Source of the DNA: Rossellomorea vietnamensis
GTDB lineage: Bacteria > Bacillota > Bacilli > Bacillales > Bacillaceae_B
Direction: 5' to 3'
Assembly (NCBI RefSeq): GCF_001305855.1
Contig: NZ_LIXZ01000004.1
Coordinates: 170,120-234,119 of the forward strand
Length of the DNA stretch: 64,000 nucleotides
Under the pieces are notes generated by a model, which saw only the letters and a list, made by a program, of their open reading frames with translations, had not been told where the DNA came from and did not search any database. A program made the translations under genes and the position numbers. Positions within the stretch are counted from its first letter, which is position 1, and every line of letters begins with the position of its first letter. Of the stretch, positions 49,987-58,534 are shown piece after piece.

Positions 49987-51024
49987 TTATTTCACCCCTC
50001 CGATTGCTTCTAGGGGATCGACTTTCATGATGCTTCTAAAGGACAAAAGTGAACCGACCCAAGCCATGGCCAAGATCAACCCGCTGTTTAACAGGATCAT
50101 CCTAGAAGACAATTCAAACGGGACATCTCCCGGAATGAGTTGTGTCAATCCATACGTAAGGGTATTCCCTGTCAGGATACCGAAGATCGAAAGAATGGAA
50201 ATCTGGAGAAACAGGGCACTGAGGAGAATGCCTGCCTTGGCTCCGATTGCTTTCAGTACACCGTATTGATGGAGCTTTTGCAGCGTCATGACATAGAAGA
50301 ATGTAGCCAGGACAATTGCTGAGATGATGAGCAGAAAGATCACCATCATCTTTAATGACCCCTGTTCCGCCGAATAACCCGGTACGTTTGAAAGAATATC
50401 CTCTTTGGCTGCCGCGTCCAGATTGGGAGGGATGTCATCTTCCTTATTGTCAGTGAAGAGGAGAGCCTGATACGAGAGATCCTCTCCTTGGAAATCTTTC
50501 CACGTCTCCAGAGAGGTGAACACGGCAGGTGTATGCCCGTAGCTGAAGCGTTGTTCTGTAAATCCCTGGATGATCCATGTTTTCTCCCCGTAGGTGAAGG
50601 TGTCCCCTGGTTTATATCCTTCTTTCTTGAGGGCAGGGTCTGCAAGGATCTCGTAAGGAGCAAGTTTCACGCTTTTTTCTCCAGCTGGCATGAATGAGCT
50701 CTCGGGATCTAAGGCAAAGAGGCTGATATTCACGGCTTCACCGTCATGGATCATTTCCACCATCTTCAATCCCAGGGGAGAGCCTCCTTTTACGGCATCG
50801 ATATCGACAGGCGTCATCATGGAGCGCTCAAGCTGATGTTGATCGCTTTTTTCTACCACGAATGTGCCGGCGGTCATGTTTTTTATGGCAGAGGCGTTAT
50901 CCACGGACAAACCATTGGCCAATCCAGATATCGATAGCACAAGGCTGGTAATCAATGTGATGATGCCTGTGATTAATAAGAACTTCATTTTGGCATAGCG
51001 AATTTCTTTCCATGCAAGAAACAA
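49987..51024 (-). CDS. hrtB: Heme-toxicity ABC exporter permease HrtB
   Basis: A 345-residue FtsX-type permease: one N-terminal helix, a ~170-residue outside domain, and three C-terminal helices (MMVIFLLIISAIVLATFFYVMTLQK with GVLKAIGAKAGIL). The frame is open to 51045, but I place the start at TTG 51024 (MFLAWKEIRY): AAGGTG lies six bases upstream, and the ATG at 51045 would fall about six bases after the predicted transcription start. A dedicated promoter with an HssR-type direct repeat lies between hssS and this gene. It forms the heme-extracting complex with HrtA. Confidence 0.85.
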   Translation of the reverse strand: MFLAWKEIRYAKMKFLLITGIITLITSLVLSISGLANGLSVDNASAIKNMTAGTFVVEKSDQHQLERSMMTPVDIDAVKGGSPLGLKMVEMIHDGEAVNISLFALDPESSFMPAGEKSVKLAPYEILADPALKKEGYKPGDTFTYGEKTWIIQGFTEQRFSYGHTPAVFTSLETWKDFQGEDLSYQALLFTDNKEDDIPPNLDAAAKEDILSNVPGYSAEQGSLKMMVIFLLIISAIVLATFFYVMTLQKLHQYGVLKAIGAKAGILLSALFLQISILSIFGILTGNTLTYGLTQLIPGDVPFELSSRMILLNSGLILAMAWVGSLLSFRSIMKVDPLEAIGGVK

Positions 51025-51057
51025 AAAAATCACCTTCCCTTTCATAACTTCCCCTTC

Positions 51058-51090
51058 ATCATAAAAGGGAAGTATGAACGGAAGATGAAC
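51058..51090 (-). promoter_or_regulatory. hrtBA promoter with HssR direct repeat
   Basis: On the minus strand GTTCATCTT-CC-GTTCATACT (51090-51071) matches the HssR direct repeat known from S. aureus (GTTCATATT, two bases, GTTCATATT) with few changes. The -10 TATGAT is at 51063-51058, so the repeat covers the -35 region, as expected for activation by an OmpR-type regulator. Confidence 0.8.
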
Positions 51091-51096
51091 AGTGTA

Positions 51097-52467
51097 TTAA
51101 GGAAGCGTCACCGTAAAGATCGTCCCTTCGTCGGGCATGCTCTCTGCATGAATGTCTCCATTGTGGAGGGAGATGATTTTCTTGACGATGGAGAGACCCA
51201 GTCCGCTGCTGGTTCGTTCATGACTGCGGGACTCGTCCACTTTATAGAAACGCTCAAAGATCTTTTCGATATGGTCGGGATGGATGCCGATTCCCGTATC
51301 CTCGATCCTAAACGTGATGCCGCTTTGTTCCTTGTGAAGGGAAAGACGGATTTCACCTCCAAAGGGAGTATATTTTATGCTGTTGGATAAGAGGTTCTCG
51401 AAGGCCTGGTAAAGAAGGTCTGCGTTCCCTGAACAGATCACCTCATCCGCCTCCAGTGAGAGGGCAAGGTCTTTTTCTTCCCACAGCCACCTCGTTTGGC
51501 TAATGAGAGTTTGAAGCATCCCAGTCAAGTTAACGGATTCACATTTGATGAATCCATCATCCTTATCAAGAGAGGCAAGGGTCAAAAGCTGTTTGCTTAC
51601 CTTTGCCAAGCGGGTGCTTTCAGATTCAATCACCTTGGTGTAGGCCTCCTGTTCCTCTTTGGAAAGAGAAGGGGAACGGAGCAGATTTGCATAACCTTTC
51701 ATGGAGGAAAGAGGTGTCTGAATTTCATGGGATACATTTGCAACGAATTCCTGACGCATTTGTTCTACTTGCATCAGCTGTCGACTCATGGACATAAATG
51801 ATTTGGCCAATGTCCCGATTTCATCCTGTCGGTTTTCCTTCAGCTGTATGGAATAATCCCCGCCGGCGATCTTCTTTGTAGCGACGGTGAGCCCCCTGAT
51901 CGGTTTCACCAGATACCTTGTACTGAAGAAGACAATCAGCATGCTGAGGGAAATCGTCAGGAGGAGCAGGATAGCCAGCAGAATGTGGATCTCATTGAAC
52001 TGCTGCTTGATGTCCGGTCTCATGAACAAGGCATGCGGTTTTCCGTCAATTTCAATCGGGACACCGATCGAGTTGGACAATTCATTTGAGAAAAAACCTG
52101 TCACAAATGTGGTGGAGGGATATTCAGCCATGCCGTGGTATGTATCGCCATTCACTACATTCTTTATCACTTTGGGCGACAAGGTTCGATTCCGAAACTC
52201 TTCTCCATAAAAGGTTCCGTCTCCCTTTTCATCTGTTACGTAAAATTGATAACTGAGTTTAGCCGTCTTTTCAAAAAAAGTGGATTCGTCCATGGAGGCA
52301 GCTTCGAATAGGTCCACTACGTCATTGGCGATTTCTGTGTTTTTCTTATCATTGGATGGTTTTAAAATCTTCTGGTAGTAAAGGTTCGAGCCGATAAAGG
52401 CGATCACGCTGCTTATCATCATGATGAAAAGGGTGACAACAACGATCCGGATATATAGGCTCTTCAT
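51097..52467 (-). CDS. hssS: Heme-sensing histidine kinase HssS
   Basis: A 456-residue membrane kinase. Helix 1 (~7-28), an outside sensor domain of ~130 residues, helix 2 (~168-188), a HAMP linker (VKPIRGLTVATKKIAGGDYSIQL), the H-box FVANVSHEIQTPLSSMKGYANLL and an ATPase domain with N-box NLLSNSIKYTP, GIGIHPDHIEKIF and SSGLGLSIVKK. Length and H-box match HssS. Its ATG overlaps the hssR stop (ATGA). It phosphorylates HssR upon heme stress. Confidence 0.87.
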   Translation of the reverse strand: MKSLYIRIVVVTLFIMMISSVIAFIGSNLYYQKILKPSNDKKNTEIANDVVDLFEAASMDESTFFEKTAKLSYQFYVTDEKGDGTFYGEEFRNRTLSPKVIKNVVNGDTYHGMAEYPSTTFVTGFFSNELSNSIGVPIEIDGKPHALFMRPDIKQQFNEIHILLAILLLLTISLSMLIVFFSTRYLVKPIRGLTVATKKIAGGDYSIQLKENRQDEIGTLAKSFMSMSRQLMQVEQMRQEFVANVSHEIQTPLSSMKGYANLLRSPSLSKEEQEAYTKVIESESTRLAKVSKQLLTLASLDKDDGFIKCESVNLTGMLQTLISQTRWLWEEKDLALSLEADEVICSGNADLLYQAFENLLSNSIKYTPFGGEIRLSLHKEQSGITFRIEDTGIGIHPDHIEKIFERFYKVDESRSHERTSSGLGLSIVKKIISLHNGDIHAESMPDEGTIFTVTLP

Positions 52468-53138
52468 TTGTGTACCTCCAGTTTGTATCCGACTCCACGT
52501 ACGGTCGTGATTGTAAAGGATTGGGAAGAATCCTGGAACCGTCCACGCAGTCTTTTAATATGGACGTCGACGGTTCGGTCATCCCCTTCAAAGTCCATTC
52601 CCCATACATGCTGGATGAGCTCATCCCTGGTAAAGGTCCGGTTTGGAAAGCTGGCAAGATAATATAAGAGTTCAAATTCCTTGAGGGGGAGGACCACCGT
52701 TCTGTTCCCGGCCTTTACCTCATAAGATCGTTTATCAAGAGCCATGTCTCCCAGGCGCACGGTTTGGGAACCTGCCCGGTCGAATCGTCTCAAGATCGCC
52801 TGCACCCGGAAGAGGAGTTCTTCTTTTTCAAAGGGTTTCACCATATAATCATCGGTCCCTGCCTGGAATCCTTTCGCTTTATCGGTGAGACTGCCCCTGG
52901 CCGTCAACATAATGATCGGGATGTCATAGTCAGACCTAATTTCTTCTGCCAGCTGAAATCCATCTTTATTCGGCATCATCAGATCGACAATGGCCAGGTC
53001 GACGGGTTGATGGAGAAGACTGACGGAAGCCGCTTCGCCGTCCGTTGCCTCTGTTACCAGGTATCCATTTTGCTCCAAATACACCCTAACGAGCTTTCGC
53101 AGATTGGGATCATCATCAACCACAAGGATCGATATCAT
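52464..53138 (-). CDS. hssR: Heme-response regulator HssR
   Basis: A 224-residue OmpR-type response regulator. The receiver domain has acidic DDD near residue 8, phospho-Asp in LAIVDLMMPNKDG, and Lys in YMVKPF. The C-terminal winged helix has ELLYYLASFPNRTFTRDELIQHVWGMDFEGDDRTVDVHIKRLRGRF. The gene leads the hssRS pair. A direct repeat upstream of hrtB is its probable target. Confidence 0.88.
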   Translation of the reverse strand: MISILVVDDDPNLRKLVRVYLEQNGYLVTEATDGEAASVSLLHQPVDLAIVDLMMPNKDGFQLAEEIRSDYDIPIIMLTARGSLTDKAKGFQAGTDDYMVKPFEKEELLFRVQAILRRFDRAGSQTVRLGDMALDKRSYEVKAGNRTVVLPLKEFELLYYLASFPNRTFTRDELIQHVWGMDFEGDDRTVDVHIKRLRGRFQDSSQSFTITTVRGVGYKLEVHK

Positions 53139-53322
53139 TACGGCACCTCATTTCTGTTTGCGATTATTATGATTTCACTTTAGCACAAGTGACGGAGAGG
53201 AAACCAATTTATGACGAAACGCCCTCCCCTTGGATATAATAATAGGAAAATATGATTTCACCCATATCTTTTTTCCGTACTTATCCGTTATAGAAGTGAG
53301 AGGATGCAAAGGAGTGAAGACT

Positions 53323-53994
53323 ATGCAAATGAGGTCGGTGTACAACAGGGACGATGAGGGAATGGAAGAGATGGTTCTCAAACTGTTACGATACTGCTAT
53401 TTTCTGACGAAGGACAAATGGGACGGGGAGGATCTTGCTCAGGAGTCTGTTTGTAAAGCACTCAGCCGATACCCTGAATCTTTGGATTGGAGTTCTGCCT
53501 TACTGAAGAAAATGGCGTATCATCTTTGGATTGATAAAGGACGGAAAGAAAGCAGGGAAATGATCGGTCCCGTTCCTGAATATGCTTTAGAACATCATTC
53601 AAAAGAGTGGATCAGTCCCGAAATGATTCAAATGATATCACATGAATTGACTCCAAAGCAGCTGGTTTCATTCGTATTAAAGGAAGCGTTTCAGTACAAG
53701 ATTTCTGAAATCGCTGGTCTGTTGAACCTGAAGGAAACCGCTGTAAAAGCCTTACTGAACCGTGCCAGATCGAAAGTGAAAAAGATCTCAGACGATGATG
53801 AATGGGGCGGAAGTGAACGATATGAAAACGATACTCTTCAAAGAGAGCTGAACGCGATTTTATCCCGGAGCCTGAAAGCACAGGATCCCAGTCTTTTGAT
53901 CGCCTACATCCCGACACTTCTTGCATATGGTCAGGTCCATATGGTGACACCGGCATCTCCGTCGTCTTCGCACGTCCTCTCAATGGCTGCATAA
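53323..53994 (+). CDS. ECF-like RNA polymerase sigma factor
   Basis: A 223-residue sigma-70-type factor. Region 2 is at ~15-80 (MVLKLLRYCYFLTKDKWDGEDLAQESVCKALSRYPESLDWSSALLKKMAYHLWID) and region 4 at ~115-165 (LTPKQLVSFVLKEAFQYKISEIAGLLNLKETAVKALLNRARSKVKK); regions 1 and 3 are absent, as in ECF factors. About 55 further C-terminal residues have no known match to me. ATG 53323 follows AAAGGAG; the frame is open upstream without a ribosome site. No anti-sigma gene follows; instead clpP starts 21 bases downstream. Confidence 0.8.
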   Translation: MQMRSVYNRDDEGMEEMVLKLLRYCYFLTKDKWDGEDLAQESVCKALSRYPESLDWSSALLKKMAYHLWIDKGRKESREMIGPVPEYALEHHSKEWISPEMIQMISHELTPKQLVSFVLKEAFQYKISEIAGLLNLKETAVKALLNRARSKVKKISDDDEWGGSERYENDTLQRELNAILSRSLKAQDPSLLIAYIPTLLAYGQVHMVTPASPSSSHVLSMAA

Positions 53995-54015
53995 CGAATG
54001 AGGGAGGAAGTATAT

Positions 54016-54600
54016 ATGAATGCAATACCCTATGTGATTGAACAATCCGGTAAAGGGGAGCGCTCCTACGACATTTACTCACGATTATTAAAGGACCGAA
54101 TCATCATGGTGAGTGACGAAGTGAATGATCAGATGGCTAATAGTATTGTGGCACAATTGTTATTCCTGGCAGCGGATGATCCGGATAAAGACATTTCCTT
54201 ATATATCAACAGTCCGGGGGGATCGACTTCCGCAGGGTTCGCCATCTTTGATACGATGGAGTATATCAACCCCGATGTACGGACGATCTGCACGGGGATG
54301 GCGGCTTCATTCGGGGCGATGCTTCTGTTAGCAGGTGCGAAAGGGAAACGATTTGCCCTTCCGAATAGTGAAATCATGATTCACCAGCCTTTGGGAGGAG
54401 CGCGTGGTCAGGCGACTGATCTTGAAATTTCGGCAAAGCGCATCCTGAAATTAAGGGAGCATATCAATGAAATCATAGCTGAGAAAACAGGGCAATCTGT
54501 AGAGAAAGTGGCCTTTGATACAGATCGTGATTATTTTATGAGTGCATATGAAGCAAAGGAATATGGGATCATCGATGAGATTATTGAGAAGAAAAAATAA
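54016..54600 (+). CDS. clpP: ATP-dependent Clp protease proteolytic subunit ClpP (paralogue)
   Basis: A 194-residue serine peptidase subunit. The catalytic triad is visible: Ser in [11 protein letters not shown] (~97), His in [16 protein letters not shown] (~122) and Asp in [20 protein letters not shown] (~171). It assembles as a tetradecamer with ClpX/ClpC. ATG 54016 follows GGGAGGAAG. In B. subtilis the single clpP stands alone elsewhere, so this copy, coupled to a sigma-factor gene, is probably an additional paralogue. That is an inference from context; the rest of the genome is not visible. Confidence 0.9.
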   Translation: MNAIPYVIEQSGKGERSYDIYSRLLKDRIIMVSDEVNDQMANSIVAQLLFLAADDPDKDISLYINSPGGSTSAGFAIFDTMEYINPDVRTICTGMAASFGAMLLLAGAKGKRFALPNSEIMIHQPLGGARGQATDLEISAKRILKLREHINEIIAEKTGQSVEKVAFDTDRDYFMSAYEAKEYGIIDEIIEKKK

Positions 54601-54609
54601 GGATGAGAG

Positions 54610-54635
54610 GAACGGTCGATACGGCCGTTCTTTTT
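54610..54635 (+). terminator. Terminator of the sigma-clpP unit
   Basis: GAACGG/CCGTTC stem with T5. Confidence 0.75.
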
Positions 54636-54665
54636 GTTTTAGTTCGTCTATTGAACGACTGGACG

Positions 54666-54702
54666 TGTACCTGGTACATTTCACTGGAGTTGTACCAGGT
54701 AC
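54666..54702. repeat. Inverted repeat TGTACCTGGTAC
   Basis: TGTACCTGGTAC and GTACCAGGTACA face each other across ~13 bases. It is related to the repeat at 6302. Confidence 0.65.
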
Positions 54703-54768
54703 AACAGGGCACAATCATTAAGAAAAATATGGTAAAATCGTCTGTGGATGAGAAGGAGGGTATCAATT

Positions 54769-55287
54769 ATGACGCTGATGATTTTATTGGGATTTATATG
54801 GGTGTTGTTTTTTATGAGAAAGTCCGGAGGGAAACCATATAGAGTGAAATGGATATTATCGCTCAATAAGCACAATTGGTTTCAAAATCCCTGGTTGATT
54901 GGTGCTTTTTTATTTGGAATGAACCTCCTTTTATTTGGGTCAACGGCGTTGATCTTGTACGGTATCACCTTCATGATGATTCCATACATTCATCTTGTAA
55001 TCATGGTGGGGGCAGTTGTTTCCAGTATCCGCGTGTGGCAATCGATTGTCTATGCAAGAGACTGGGGGAAATGTGAAAGGTTGAAAGTGGGTTTGTTGGG
55101 AAGCGGTTTTTACTTGTTTCTGTTTTTGATTATCCTTTATAAATGGATGACGTACGTCCCTCAGTATCCTGGCGAAGACGAATTCATGAGTATGATCGGT
55201 TTTTTCATTGGAGAATTGGTAACGGGTATGGCGTTCATCATTTGTTTTGTGATACTTGTTTTTCTTCCAGTTGATAAGCGTGTATAG
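54769..55287 (+). CDS. Four-helix membrane protein of unknown function
   Basis: A 172-residue protein with hydrophobic stretches at ~1-18, ~40-65, ~70-92, ~112-130 and ~145-168. A KPYRVKW segment follows the first. ATG 54769 follows AAGGAGGG. It is flanked by an inverted repeat upstream and the C45-type gene downstream. I do not recognise the family. Confidence 0.65.
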   Translation: MTLMILLGFIWVLFFMRKSGGKPYRVKWILSLNKHNWFQNPWLIGAFLFGMNLLLFGSTALILYGITFMMIPYIHLVIMVGAVVSSIRVWQSIVYARDWGKCERLKVGLLGSGFYLFLFLIILYKWMTYVPQYPGEDEFMSMIGFFIGELVTGMAFIICFVILVFLPVDKRV

Positions 55288-55366
55288 GAGGATGGCGATT
55301 TCTTTCTTTTTATGAACCATTCTATTATCCTTGTAGAATAGATACTGATGAAAATGAGGGTTTAGC

Positions 55367-56425
55367 ATGAAAACAATACATAGCGATGTGATTCAATTTC
55401 GTGGATCTCATTACGATTTTGGTTATATGCAGGGAGAAAGAATAAAGGATTCGATCACGGTCAGAAACCGGGAAAATCAATGGAAAGTACGTAAGCCGCG
55501 CTTCTCCATCAGCATTGAAGAAGCAAAGGGAGCCATCAAGCGATTTGCCCCAGGGCTCTGGGATGAACTCCTTGGCTTACAGGAAGCACTCCAGTGGCCG
55601 ATGGAGCGGGTGCTGAAGGAGTTTGGCGGCTACCGGGTGGATTATGTGAAGTCCGGATGCTCGATCATGACGGGTAACGATTATCTGATCAGAAATTATG
55701 ATTACCATCCCAAAACCTATGAGGGACGCTATACGTTCTTTCAACCAACGGATACAGGATACGCGATCATCGGTCCAAGTCAGCGCGTGACTGGCAGGAT
55801 GGACGGCATGAACGAAAAAGGCCTGGCGTTGGGGTATAACTTCATGCACCGGAAAAATCCCGGTGATGGTTTCATCTGCTGCATGATTGGACGATTGATC
55901 CTCGAATCGTGTAAAGATGTTACCGAAGCCGTTGATATGTTGAAGGAGATTCCGCATCGGCACTCATTCAGCTATGTCGTGTATGACAGGAGCGGGGAAA
56001 CGTTTATCGTGGAAACCTCACCGCGCGGGGTAGAGGTAAGACAGGAAAATGCGTGTACCAATCATTTTGAAATCATGACCCATGAGAATAGAAATCACCT
56101 GGTCGATTCCAAGCGAAGATTGAGCATAATCAAGGAAACGGGTGAGCATGACGCCCGTAGTGCCTTCCGATTAATGAATGACAGTGATAAAGGGGTGTTC
56201 TCGGATCTTTACGGCAGCTGGGCCGGCACGATACATACATCGGCTTATTTTCCGAAACAAATGAAAGCATGGTTTGCCCTTGGCGGGGATCGGGAGCCTG
56301 TTATCTTTGATTTTGCTGAATGGCTGAATGGTAAGGATGTTGAACAGGAGAAAATGACAGGCAAAGTGGATACTGACATTCCGTTTGTTCATATGGATGA
56401 GGGAGCGGATTGGTTCGGGAATTAA
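55367..56425 (+). CDS. C45/AAT-family Ntn-type hydrolase
   Basis: A 352-residue protein of the acyl-CoA:6-aminopenicillanate acyltransferase-like (C45) family. The nucleophile is Cys98 in YVKSGCSIMTGNDYLIRNYDYHP; in this family the chain is cut before this Cys to expose it as the N-terminal nucleophile. MDGMNEKGLALGYNFMHR and SFSYVVYDRSGETFIVETSPRGVEV are typical strands. No signal peptide is present, so action is cytoplasmic. It probably cleaves an amide bond; substrates of bacterial members are mostly unknown. Confidence 0.85.
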   Translation: MKTIHSDVIQFRGSHYDFGYMQGERIKDSITVRNRENQWKVRKPRFSISIEEAKGAIKRFAPGLWDELLGLQEALQWPMERVLKEFGGYRVDYVKSGCSIMTGNDYLIRNYDYHPKTYEGRYTFFQPTDTGYAIIGPSQRVTGRMDGMNEKGLALGYNFMHRKNPGDGFICCMIGRLILESCKDVTEAVDMLKEIPHRHSFSYVVYDRSGETFIVETSPRGVEVRQENACTNHFEIMTHENRNHLVDSKRRLSIIKETGEHDARSAFRLMNDSDKGVFSDLYGSWAGTIHTSAYFPKQMKAWFALGGDREPVIFDFAEWLNGKDVEQEKMTGKVDTDIPFVHMDEGADWFGN

Positions 56426-56431
56426 ATGTAG

Positions 56432-56467
56432 GACTTCAGGTTTACTCCTGGAGTTCTTTTTTTGTGT
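56432..56467 (+). terminator. Terminator of the C45-type gene
   Basis: AGGACTTCAGG/CCTGGAGTTCT stem and T7. Confidence 0.85.
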
Positions 56468-56562
56468 ATGGTTAGCGACGTAAATTCCATTTTACTAGAA
56501 GAATTTTTCTGATTTTTCCTTAAATGTAGGGCTTTTAGGCGGTTTTACGATATTTTGCAATA

Positions 56563-56578
56563 GTGACAAAATAGTCAC
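56563..56578. promoter_or_regulatory. Palindrome before the Xre-PAS gene
   Basis: GTGAC-AAAATA-GTCAC about 20 bases upstream of a TATAAT at 56602-56607; candidate operator for the Xre-PAS regulator. Confidence 0.4.
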
Positions 56579-56639
56579 ATAGTTTTTGGATATTGAATCA
56601 GTATAATAGAACTAGAAAGGTTTTGTAGGAGGGATGCGA

Positions 56640-57209
56640 ATGAGTCATCAGAAGAGAAATTGGCTTGAACGACTAAGAAAGATGAAGGGGTACAGCCAAG
56701 AAGAAATTGCCTATTTAGTTCATATCGACAGGTCCTACTATTCAAAAATTGAAAGTGGAGTTAGAGTACCAAGCAGGAGGCTGGCAGAGAATTTGGCAGA
56801 CTTGCTGAATTTTCACGTTTCCGTCTTCGAGTTAGAGGAAAGTCCCTTTCATTTCGCCCTGCAAGATTCCCCGATGGTAATTGCCCATTTTGATTTAGAG
56901 TTGAGATATACATGGATTTTCAACCCCCATCCGGACTTCGATCCCGTTTCAGTAATTGGTAAGCGGGACGTGGAATTAGAAGATAATGACGGCACCAGGG
57001 AATTAATGAAATTAAAGCAAGAGGTCATTAACATTCGTACATCCATTAGAAGGAATATCGCTTTTCCAATATCCGATCAAACATATGAATATGATGTTAC
57101 CTGCCATCCCTTATTTAATCATAAAGGTAAACTGATTGGAGGAAGTTCTGCCTCCACTCAGCTGATTAAAGAAGAGGTAAAGGCCGCGGATTATGAAATT
57201 CCCTCCTGA
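56640..57209 (+). CDS. Xre-type regulator with PAS-like sensory domain
   Basis: A 189-residue protein. Residues ~8-65 are a helix-turn-helix of the Xre family (RLRKMKGYSQEEIAYLVHIDRSYYSKIESGVRVPSRRLAENLADLLNFHV). Residues ~75-175 look like a PAS domain (MVIAHFDLELRYTWIFNPHPDFDPVSVIGKRDVELED ... YDVTCHPLFNHKGKLIGGSSASTQLIKEE). ATG 56640 is used because GGAGGG lies six bases before it. The kinase gene follows after 37 bases, so the two may act in one sensing circuit, despite the regulator having no receiver domain. Confidence 0.8.
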   Translation: MSHQKRNWLERLRKMKGYSQEEIAYLVHIDRSYYSKIESGVRVPSRRLAENLADLLNFHVSVFELEESPFHFALQDSPMVIAHFDLELRYTWIFNPHPDFDPVSVIGKRDVELEDNDGTRELMKLKQEVINIRTSIRRNIAFPISDQTYEYDVTCHPLFNHKGKLIGGSSASTQLIKEEVKAADYEIPS

Positions 57210-57246
57210 TAAGATTGTCCAATTGAAGTGAGAGAGGGGTGTACAC

Positions 57247-58494
57247 ATGCATGATTCTGTCTTAACGAACTTATTATTGAATTTTTTATTTATTGTAGTG
57301 GGACTCTTGCTATTCGCCCTTTATTACGATGTGACAAAGAAGCAGCCTTCTAAAGGAATCGTCATCATTTTTTCTACGGTTACGATTCTGTTATGTGTAA
57401 TGTTCAGTCATAAGCTTACAAATGGAGTTTATGTCGATTTAAGAAGGATACCCTTTTTTCTGGCCAGCTTATATTTTGGACCGGCCGTATCATTTGTTTT
57501 GATGATCATCATCATAGCGTTACGTTACTTGATCATCGGGAGCGGGCTGATCCATTTAGTGATCCTAAACTATTTTATCACTTTTTTAATTTTGGCAGCC
57601 TTTTCTAAAGGTTTCCTGAGGGCTAAGAAAAAAGTGAAAATGTTCTTTACCGTTGCCATCTGTTTTAGCATGACGATCTTTAATCTCCTGTTTGGTTATA
57701 TCAATTCAGCCGAAATCTCAGTGGATGAGTATCTTTATCTTGTGATCATTCCTTTGGCTGCAACCATGATCTCTGTGATGATAGCGGAAATGATACGGAA
57801 GGTAATGATGTTGAGAAAAACATTTTCTCAACATGAAAAGCTGAAAGTGGTGAGTCAATTGGCTGCCAGTATTTCTCATGAGATACGGAATCCCCTAACA
57901 TCCTCCAAAGGATTCCTGCAGCTTGTTCAAGAAGAAAGAAACGAAAAAACACAGAGGGAATTTATTGAGCTGTCTTTAAAAGGGATTGAACAAGCCACAC
58001 ATGTCATAGAGGAATATTTGACCTTCACGAACTCAGCTGTGGATAAAATAGAGAGTATTGATGTAAAGCACTCCATTCTTGAACTGATTGAAACCCTAAA
58101 GAATGAGGCTGGACAAGTTTCATTCCACTATCAGCTTATCGATGACGTGTATGTGGATGGTCAACGCAAGAGCTTTCGGAAATGCATTGGAAATATACTA
58201 TTAAATGCCATAGAATCCATGCCACATGGTGGGGAAGTATCAATTACCATGGTCGAGGAAGAAAACCTTTTGATTTCCATTTCTGATTCTGGCCAGGGGA
58301 TGACGAAGGAACAAATTCAACGGTTTGGAGAACCCTTCTTTACGACAAAAGATGAAGGAACGGGCCTTGGGATGATGGCAGCCACCATCATTGTACATTC
58401 CATGAAGGGTAAAATCGAGGTCGAAAGTGAACTGAATAAGGGTACAACGGTCACAATTCAATTGGATAAGTCCCTGAAGACAGAGGCAGGGTGA
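57247..58494 (+). CDS. KinB-like sensor histidine kinase with 5TM-LYT sensor
   Basis: A 415-residue membrane kinase. Six hydrophobic helices span ~5-190, with the 5TMR-LYT pattern (NGVYVDLRRIPFFLASLYFGPAVSFVLMIIIIALRYLIIGSG). The H-box is LAASISHEIRNPLTSSKGFLQLV near 205-225; the ATPase domain has NILLNAIESMPHGGEV, SDSGQGMTKEQIQRFGEPFFTTKDEGTGLGM. This domain order is that of KinB and related sporulation kinases that feed Spo0F. No response regulator is adjacent, consistent with the phosphorelay. The signal is unknown. Confidence 0.85.
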   Translation: MHDSVLTNLLLNFLFIVVGLLLFALYYDVTKKQPSKGIVIIFSTVTILLCVMFSHKLTNGVYVDLRRIPFFLASLYFGPAVSFVLMIIIIALRYLIIGSGLIHLVILNYFITFLILAAFSKGFLRAKKKVKMFFTVAICFSMTIFNLLFGYINSAEISVDEYLYLVIIPLAATMISVMIAEMIRKVMMLRKTFSQHEKLKVVSQLAASISHEIRNPLTSSKGFLQLVQEERNEKTQREFIELSLKGIEQATHVIEEYLTFTNSAVDKIESIDVKHSILELIETLKNEAGQVSFHYQLIDDVYVDGQRKSFRKCIGNILLNAIESMPHGGEVSITMVEEENLLISISDSGQGMTKEQIQRFGEPFFTTKDEGTGLGMMAATIIVHSMKGKIEVESELNKGTTVTIQLDKSLKTEAG

Positions 58495-58498
58495 GTAT

Positions 58499-58533
58499 AA
58501 AAAAAGGAATCCCGGTAGTGGGATTCCTTTTTT
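58499..58533. terminator. Bidirectional terminator
   Basis: AAAAAAGGAATCCC-GGTAGT-GGGATTCCTTTTTT, a perfect 14-bp stem between convergent genes. Confidence 0.92.
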
Positions 58534-58534
58534 A

